In this document: in pieces, positions 19,411 to 25,823 of the stretch
Position numbering within the stretch: the first letter of the stretch is position 1
Layout: every line of letters begins with the position of its first letter
DNA from: Ectocarpus siliculosus
Taxonomy: Eukaryota > Sar > Phaeophyceae > Ectocarpales > Ectocarpaceae
Assembly (NCBI GenBank): GCA_000310025.1
Contig: FN648751.1
Coordinates: 1 to 25,823 of the forward strand
Direction: 5' to 3'
DNA: 25,823 nucleotides
Position numbers and translations under genes: made by a program
Notes under the pieces: model-generated
Seen by the model: the letters and a program-made list of their open reading frames with translations, nothing else
The model's database searches: none
Told to the model about the DNA's origin: nothing

Positions 19411-19760
19411 TAAAATGGGGTCTCGTGAGATAAAAAAAAAATATTATTGCCAACATGCCGTTACTCATGGGCGCCCATGATGAGAATCAATATGTATGGT
19501 GTCTCGTGGTGCCCCATGGGACACCATGGGGTCTCGTGAGATAACAAAAAAAAAATATTGCCAACATGCCGTTATCTCATGGGCGCCCATGAGAAGCAAT
19601 ATGGTGTCTCGTGGTGCCCCATGGGACACCATGGGGTCTCTCTCGTGAGATAACAAAAAAAAACTTATCGCCAACATGCCGTTATCTCATGGGCGCCCAT
19701 GAGAATCAATGTGAGTGGTGTCTCGTGGTGCCCCATGGGACACCATGGGGTCTCGTGATA
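19411..19760. repeat. Tandem repeat of about 110 bp, three units
   Basis: TCTCGTGAGA recurs at 19421, 19532 and 19641, and as TCTCGTGATA at 19751. Each unit contains a poly-A run, TGCCAACATGCCGTTA, a palindrome built on CATGGGCGCCCATG (a full 20-bp TCTCATGGGCGCCCATGAGA at 19575 and 19685) and GTGCCCCATGGGACACCATG. Confidence 0.88.
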
Positions 19761-20640
19761 TAACATGAGACTCACCCCATGGGACCCCATGGAGTATGTA
19801 TCATGACATACAATGAGACTTACCCCATCACACACCATGGGATTCCATGGGATACCATGAGATGGCTGTCTCATTAGACCCCAGGGGGTGCCATGGAAGG
19901 ACATGAGACACCATTACATTCTCATGGGCGCCCATGGGGACGCTAAAATAACTCTTTTTTAGTTGTTGTGGATCTCATGACCCACCATGACCCACCATGA
20001 AACACCATGGTTGGTTCACCACGGCGCACCATGAGGCCCCTTGACACACACATTTATTTTCCATGCATCTCATGAGAATCTCATGAGAAATCTCATGGGG
20101 CACCATGGCCATTTTACTCAAGGATATTTGGCTAAAATTTATTTTGTTGATTCAAGATTATTTTTCTAAAATCTTATGATCCGTCGTGAGGGACCATGGG
20201 TCCTCGTGGTGCACAATGGGAGGTTTGGTAGACTCATGGGCGTTCGTGGTACCCCCCGTGAGGTTGTTTAACAAAAAAATGTTTTTCTTTTTATTTGTCT
20301 TTCTGTATTTCTTTTAACCAACCGTGGTGCGCCATGGTCGCCCATGGTACACCATGAGGTCCAATACTTTACCTTTATTTTCATAATAAATTTCGTTTTC
20401 TGTTTTATATCCCCATGTCATGTCTGCTCATGGTGCACCATGGGTTCACTATTCCCAAAGTCCCATGAGATCGGCCATGGCATGCCATGAGCTGACACGG
20501 AAATAAATGCTCTCGTGGTGCCCCATGGCCTATCTCGTGGGACTACATGAGACCCCATGAGCCTGTTCTCATGGTAGCTCATACGACCTCATGGTTCCTC
20601 ATAGTGCCTCATGGGCCCCCATGAGACGCCATATTATCGT
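19761..20640. repeat. CATG-decamer tract
   Basis: Over about 880 bp, short words of the form (C/A)CATG(G/A)(G/A), with CGTG variants, recur at about 10-bp steps. ATG falls at 19779/19789, 19837/19847/19857, 19893/19903, 19924/19934 and 19987/19997/20007. From 20571 to 20640, seven consecutive decamers each begin ATGG, ATAC, ATAG, ATGA or similar. A/T-rich spacers (for example 19942-19970 and 20116-20176) break the tract. No frame is conserved across it. Confidence 0.8.
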
Positions 20641-21123
20641 TTTTTATTCATTACACAATAATGTTATAGTCTGAAAAAAGGGGGAAAAAAAATAGAAAAA
20701 AAAATGAAAAAAAAATGAAAATAAAATGAAAACAGAGCGAGGACAAAAAGGGACCAGGCCGAAAATAACAAGAAATAAGAGGCAGAAACAGGCACACGGT
20801 GGAGAGACCACTTTTAGTTACCCCGGTTCTTGCCTTGTTTCCCATAGAGTTTTGTTCTTGCCCCGGAGCGGTGTGGCCCTCCATCTCTGGACTCTCTCCT
20901 TTCCTCTCTCTGGGGCATACCCCCACGGCGTGCGGTTTTACGCTGAAAGGAAAGGAAGGGTGGTGGGTGAACACTGTGCACAGCATACCAAGGGCACGAA
21001 GCTGGAAAAGGCGTTCACCTGTATATGGCACTGTAGTAGTGTAGAGGCTACAGCAGCAGCACCTTCAATAACGCAGCATGTCGTTGGCAGTATTACAGAA
21101 GAAGACAAAAACAAACTTGCAGT
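20641..21123. other. A-rich run followed by non-coding DNA
   Basis: A-rich low complexity at 20675-20745 (repeated AAAAAAAATGAAAA). The frames at 20726-21148 show no domain-like features. Confidence 0.45.
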
Positions 21124-22485
21124 TCACGATGTGCATCCAATGCATTGATACATCAGAATCACGTCAGAACGGGGACGGGTAACTCCGGGAAAATGTGTCC
21201 AACGTCCTGACTTACTCGGAACAAGTTCCTCAGATAAACATTCATGTTTTAACTCATTGACCAACTCAAATAACCTTCGGAAGCACAAAGGCTTCAACCA
21301 TGACTTACGAGAACATGCCAAATCCTTCCTCCAATACCCAATACCTTGACAAACATACCAGTCCAACAGCCCCCCTGCTGTAACATCCATCCCAAACACG
21401 AAGAAACCAAACAACCAACTCCGAAACAAACATGAAGAAACCAACAAATCCAAACAGACAATCAACAATCCCGCATCCCCCAACCAACAGATCCAAAACA
21501 GACAATCAACAATCCCGCATCCCCCCTGCTGGGACATCTCATATAAACGCAACGAAAATCCCATTCAATATTTAATTCCATGTCACCTCCGCAGGTAAAA
21601 CGCGGAAAACGATCCAAACATGAACTACCCAAATCCCATTAGTCTAGCCAACATCAATTCCATATAAAATCCCCAGGGAAAACACGGAAAATCTCAACAT
21701 GAACTACCACCCGATGTCAGAAACACTGCTTGTTGTGCTGCGGCGGACAGCATGGTATCACATTTCCCCCCCCATGATTTCCGACAGCAGTGCAACAATC
21801 AGGCGTGATTCCGCAAAATCCAGCATGCCAATTCTGCATCCAACTTCATCAACTCCAAACCGAAACAAGAAAACAAAACATATCAAAGAAAAGGCGTCAC
21901 ACGCCCAGCGCATACCAGCCTGCCGTACAGGCCTACTTGGAAAGGAAATTGGTATTCCGCAAGGATTGACTCGTCGGGTACCGGTACATCGGGGGGACAG
22001 AGAAACGGTGCGCGCCCCCCAACGTCTTTACCCAGCACGTCGAACGCCAAGCCAACGCCTACTACATATATCCAGTACCATCAGAAAAACACAGTGGTAA
22101 CTACCATAGAGAATGTTATCCCAACAAAGAAGGAAAACCAAAGTGGAACAAACCGTACGCAGAAATATTACTACCACCGCCATTTGAGATATTGTCTTGG
22201 CAAACAACAGCCCCCCGGCCGCAACATTCCATTTGTCTCCCAGAAAAACAACAGTAATCTACCATGGAAATTTCCTGCCATTGGGCCGTGGAAATTAGTG
22301 TCCCTGCAAGGTAAAACGCGAGTGGACATCTCTACAGAACAAAACCAAAGCAAATCCAAACCTGCGAATGCGCCAACGATAGGAAAAGTGATTTGCAGAC
22401 ATTCAACCAACGATGAAAAGTGCAGCATTGTATCTGAAGATCAAAACACAAGAACAACATCCTGCACACAACGAATAATAGAAAA
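21124..22485. repeat. A/C-strand-biased degenerate repetitive region
   Basis: The plus strand is very rich in A and C over much of 21340-22490. A 44-bp unit (AACAGACAATCAACAATCCC) is repeated at 21453 and 21497. CCCCCTGCTG..ACATC recurs at about 21371 and 21525. Diverged copies of a unit with GGTAAAACGCGG and CATGAACTACC occur at 21594-21630 and 21680-21710, with GGTAAAACGCG again near 22310. Open frames exist (21699-22100 and 22094-22489) but read as low-complexity K/N/Q/T sequence. Confidence 0.55.
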
Positions 22486-22606
22486 ATGACAAGAAGAATA
22501 CGCAAACAAACATCACGTGCCTTGGCGAGTTTAAGACCCCAGCAGAAGTCGCGCTGCTTGCCGTCATTGTTGGACTCGCCCGGTCTTCCGAACTCCCTTC
22601 CCCGCT

Positions 22607-23098
22607 TCAAGATCCTCCTGTCGTTGTTCCGGTCGAGAACAAGCCCGCCGTTGCCCCCGCGACATCTTTCCACGGTCGAACGGGGTGTCCATCCCCATCA
22701 CCGGCCCCACTCTCCCAGCCTTTCAGCCGGCACAGCTTCCCCGGGTCGAAGAGGCGCAGCAGTGCCCCAAACCAGGCCACACCCATCCCCTCTGCCTCGT
22801 CGTTGCTACTGCTGCCGATGCTGCTGCTGCTGCTGCTGCTGCTGCCGCTACTGCTGCTGGAGCCATCGACCAGGTCGTCCACCCCGGGATAGTTGGCGCC
22901 GCGCACCCCCGAACACACGTTGCCGGGATCGAAAGGGTGCGTGGACGCCCCCCTCTCGCCATAGACGCTGTCATCCCAGCAGCCATCAACCTCACCTGCG
23001 CACCAACCGCCATCATCGCTGCCGTCGTCGATGCCGTTGACCACCGCTTCTCCGTTGCTGGCCGCCCCCCCCAACCGATATGGTGGGGGAAACGTCAC
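22607..23098 (-). CDS. Low-complexity minus-strand ORF with poly-Ser; doubtful
   Basis: A 163-codon frame. The (CTG)n run at 22820-22844 is read here as a Ser tract between acidic stretches (DDLVDG before, NDEAEG after), and the motif FDPG(N/K)(V/L)C occurs twice. This looks more protein-like than the poly-Ala reading on the plus strand, but there is no domain, and the upstream frame is broken by stops. It may be a decayed exon of the gene at 24141-23695 or simple repeat DNA. Confidence 0.25.
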   Translation of the reverse strand: MTFPPPYRLGGAASNGEAVVNGIDDGSDDGGWCAGEVDGCWDDSVYGERGASTHPFDPGNVCSGVRGANYPGVDDLVDGSSSSSGSSSSSSSSIGSSSNDEAEGMGVAWFGALLRLFDPGKLCRLKGWESGAGDGDGHPVRPWKDVAGATAGLFSTGTTTGGS

Positions 23099-23099
23099 C

Positions 23100-23640
23100 G
23101 ACGGTCGCCATCGTAGCGGCCGGTACCATCGCCGCGGTCGCGGGTGGTGCCGTCACCGACGTCGCCACTCCAGCCGCCGATGCCGCCATTGTAGCCACCT
23201 GCGCGGGTTCTCGAGCCATTCTCCCCGCCGCCGCAGCGGGAGAAACAACACCGTCGGGTGCCGCCGCCGTCGCCGCTGGAACCGCCGTTGATACCGACGC
23301 TCCAAGCACCAACGCGGGCGCTCCGGTCGTTCTCCCCGCCACCGTCGCGGAGATAACAGTGTCGCCGGGCACCGCAACCGTCGCCGCTGGAACCGCCGCC
23401 AATGCCGCTACTCCAGCTGTCGCCGCGAGCCCTCCAGGCGCTTCCTCCGCCGTTGCTGCGAGGGAAACACTACCGCCGCCGTAAGTCGCCATCGTCGCCT
23501 CTGGAGCTGCTGCCGATGCCGCCGCTCCTGCCGCCACTGCAGGAACCCCGGCAATTCCCCCCGCCGCCGTCGCGGCGACAACACTACCGCCGCCGTAGGT
23601 TGCCGCCGTCGCCGCTGGAGCTGCCGCCGATGCCGCCGCG
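23100..23640. repeat. GC-rich minisatellite, 111-114-bp period
   Basis: GTCGCC(G/T)CTGGA(A/G)C recurs at 23269, 23380, 23494 and 23608, with diverged units further left. All three measured periods (111, 114, 114) are multiples of three. Read on the minus strand in the frame of the ORF at 24141-23695, units give G-I-x-G-x-S-S-G-D-G...R-R...G-G-G-E-N, but with stops in some units. Confidence 0.7.
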
Positions 23641-23694
23641 AAGCGAGTGTCCGTCCTATTGCGACTGAACGCACATCAGAGGGGTGGGTGGCTA

Positions 23695-24141
23695 CTAAGC
23701 GGAACCAGTGGCCACCACCACATCATCACCAGACACAGCAGTCTCAAAAGGAGACGGAGATGTTCCGGTGGGGGTATGAACGGCATCAACAGCAGAACCA
23801 GTGGATACAAAGGGAGCAGCCGGTTTACGCGCACGCACACTGCTCGGGGCTATAGCCCCACGAGCACGCTCATCCTTTTGGAAAGAGCGGACACGCCTGG
23901 CCTCGCCGCGAAGCTCAGACAGACGTGCGGCCTCTTCTTGAGGATCAGCGGCGCGAGCACCAACACCATCATGCGGTGCATACAGAGCGTGGTCGAAAAA
24001 GACAGAGGCGACTGGAGGATCAACATGTGATACAGCAGGCAGCGCCTCTGGCGAACCAGGCGGTGGGGGAGGAACCGACTGCAGAGAACTGGCAGGGCTG
24101 GCGGCCCCTGAGTCCTTGCTGCCGTCCCTACGATGAGACAT
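23695..24141 (-). CDS. Hypothetical protein or first exon, unknown function
   Basis: From the ATG at 24141-24139 (preceded by a T/C-rich leader) the frame runs 148 codons to TAG. The frame is open up to 24216, but the inner Met has the cleaner context. The product is Pro/Ala/Ser-rich (SVPPPPPGSPEALPAVSHVD) with a charged, probably helical middle (PQEEAARLSELRGEARRVRS). This composition resembles retroelement gag N-termini or disordered regulatory proteins, but no family is recognised. The same frame downstream enters the Gly-rich minisatellite, with stops. The Harbinger-like element ends 180 bp upstream. Confidence 0.35.
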   Translation of the reverse strand: MSHRRDGSKDSGAASPASSLQSVPPPPPGSPEALPAVSHVDPPVASVFFDHALYAPHDGVGARAADPQEEAARLSELRGEARRVRSFQKDERARGAIAPSSVRARKPAAPFVSTGSAVDAVHTPTGTSPSPFETAVSGDDVVVATGSA

Positions 24142-24322
24142 ACCAAGAAAGGAAAGCAGGAGCAAGACCGCGCGGTAGAGATGTAGCCAGTGGAGCAAAA
24201 ACGAGCTCTCTCTCACGCTAGCAACTGAGAAACCAAAGAGCCGAGGGAAGGCTAAAATCCTTTACTACTGCAGACACGCCAAGGTCCTGTCCTCCCCTGT
24301 TTTATCCTTCCATCGGGAGTTA

Positions 24323-25189
24323 GGGCCGGTCTTAACGAAGGAATCGGTTCTCGATTTCGGATTTGATTATAAGAATACAAGAGCCCGGGTCTACCCAAAT
24401 CCGGACAGAAATGGCCTGTTCTGTGTGTCTTAACGGGAGATCTGCCAAATGGAAACGAATCTCTGCAGTCCACCACGAACAACCCGAGAGGTCCGCCGCT
24501 TGCCAACTGCCAGATTGCTGTTGTGACGTACTGCTATGACGTGGCCACACCACATGGGGAGCTATCGCTCCCGAGAAGCACACACCAAACGCGTACATGG
24601 CCTCTGTGTGGTACTGACACGATGTCTATGCATGTGACACTTTGAATCGACCCTCGTCCGACGGAAAGCCGCCAATTCGTCTGTGCATTTGAAGTTCGTC
24701 AACCCACGGGAGATTGCCCCACAGACCAACACATACATCCCACACACGTTTTTTTCGGGACCAGATGCTGGTGATGCTCCTGGTCACGCCCCCCGCCTTG
24801 CGAATAGGACATTCTTCCTCTACTGCTCTTGCGCAACAAGGTGCCCCACCGTGGGTGTGCCTGTGCGCACTCCGTGCTGGATTGGTGTCGCGGCTTGGTG
24901 TGGCACCTTGCCACGGCACTACTTTCTTTGCGTCAGTGCGTCACTTGCCGTCGACTGGACCGCTAATGTTCGAAGTTGGTTTCGTTTCACCCAAATCGGG
25001 ACCCGATTAAATCATTTTACCATTATTTTGATTCCCGATTTGGAGAGGGGGGATCCGATTGTAAGTCCTAAAGATTCCACGGGTTCCAGAACTTTTAGCC
25101 AATCAACAAGAGAGTTCTTTGGATCTTGTGGTCTTACAATCAAATCGGGAAGTGAAATCGGGAACCGATTCCTTCGTTTAGACCGGCCC
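24323..25189 (-). mobile_element. PIF/Harbinger-like non-autonomous DNA transposon, copy 2 (inverted)
   Basis: An 867-bp element, the inverted near-identical partner of 699-1558, with the same GGGCCGGTCT termini. It has a 3-bp duplication TTA (24320-24322 and 25190-25192), which differs from TGA at copy 1 and so shows independent insertion. Differences are scattered single bases and a few small indels (one near 24420). Small frames conserved in both copies (97 and 71 codons on one strand, 98 on the other) follow from the high identity and are not evidence of coding. Confidence 0.87.
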
Positions 25190-25823
25190 TTACATCTCCC
25201 GCACTTTCCTCTGGGAATTACTCCGCAATACCGTTGGCACTGGCTACATTCAAATCCCTTAACACGTGGGCGGTAAAACACGTCGGGAAAATTCCCGACG
25301 AATACCCTGAATTTTTTCAACCCTGACCACATTTTCATCGAGTGCATACGGAGTTCTTGACGTGCCGCTCCCGTATAACGCTCCCATCAACCCGTCGCTG
25401 AAGGACTTCCTATTCTGCACGCTGGCTGTTGATGGTCGCTCGGCACGCGTCCCTAAAAAAGAATGTATCGCATGACATCAAGCATGGAGAGGCCGCAACA
25501 GGCCAAACCGCCACGTGACCGGAAAAAGAGCCGCTTTTTGTCAGAGAGGGGAGGACACCGCAACCGATTCCTCGCTCCCTAGGCCACCGATCGAAACCGG
25601 ACCGGTGCGGGCGTGCTCTTTGTTCCTTGGTCTCTCCCGGAGTATATTTTGTGGGCAGCGTGTACTCTCTATCGACGGGGATAAGCATGCGCGTGGTGCC
25701 CGTTGCTTTTGCGAACTGTGAAAAATTGAAAATACTAGACTGCTTGCTGCCTGGAAACAAAATTCTACAGACAGCTTGTGCACACGCAGACGACGATTTC
25801 GAATGAGTGGATTAATGAGCTCC
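25190..25823. other. Right flank; no firm gene
   Basis: Contains a 9-bp-stem palindrome (CGTCGGGAA/TTCCCGACG) at 25281-25300 and the small ORF at 25344-25475. Nothing else is recognised. Confidence 0.4.
25344..25475 (+). CDS. Possible 3'-terminal exon or orphan ORF, unknown
   Basis: A frame ending at TGA 25473-25475 reads AYGVLDVPLPYNAPINPSLK, then DFLFCTLAVDGRSARVPKKE. Its composition is more protein-like than its surroundings. There is no ATG; an upstream stop lies about 40 bp away, and a possible acceptor (atcgag) precedes it. No family is recognised. Confidence 0.2.
   Translation, partial: AYGVLDVPLPYNAPINPSLKDFLFCTLAVDGRSARVPKKECIA

Noticed and set aside
20726-21148. 140-codon plus-strand ORF
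   Set aside because: It starts in an A-rich run, the opposite strand is equally open, and there are no recognisable motifs.
22685-23484. Ala-rich plus-strand ORFs
   Set aside because: They are frame shadows of GC-rich triplet and minisatellite DNA, with no start context or domain.

Overview
The window looks like nuclear DNA of a multicellular eukaryotic alga, most likely a brown alga (Ectocarpales-like stramenopile). This is inferred from three things. There is a long intron-rich gene with GT-AG introns of about 0.2-0.8 kb. Its product is an extracellular mosaic of Pro/Thr linkers, a Cys-rich module, a phospholipase A2-like region, a VWD domain and a DUF2135/YfaP-like domain. The gaps between genes are long and full of transposons and minisatellites. 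The species cannot be fixed from the sequence alone.

Positions 160-12263 (+) hold one gene whose 5' end lies outside the window. I could link 13 exons with matching phases at every junction (993 codons including the stop). They encode PT-linker 1, a Cys-rich module, PT-linker 2, linker 3, a Thr-rich linker with the PLA2-like domain, a proposed 7-nt microexon, VWD, a post-VWD Cys-rich region, a short CxxCP module, a short helix-like piece, a beta-rich segment and DUF2135. The first exons are symmetric phase 1-1 modules and lie in a tandem duplication (about 1-620 and 2100-2730). Two transposons sit in its introns: a PIF/Harbinger-like non-autonomous element (699-1558) and a pogo/Tigger-like element (3307-5790). 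The latter carries an antisense two-exon gene for a DNA-binding protein (PHD-like zinc finger, psq HTH, CENP-B-type HTH) without a DDE nuclease domain.

Positions 12264-22485 hold almost no convincing genes. They contain a 950-bp inverted-repeat structure (13614-14562) and a pair of 395-bp direct repeats flanking two related small ORFs (15283-16783). They also contain several short tandem repeats, a perfect 204-bp TA-flanked MITE (18412-18615), and an unusual tract of about 1.2 kb of CATG-centred decamers with three 110-bp tandem units (19411-20640). An A/C-strand-biased repetitive region follows (21124-22485).

Positions 22486-25823 hold a GC-rich low-complexity region with a codon-length minisatellite (111-114 bp), then a plausible minus-strand first exon or small ORF (24141-23695). 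A second, inverted copy of the Harbinger-like element (24323-25189) comes next, and then a tail with one small orphan ORF.
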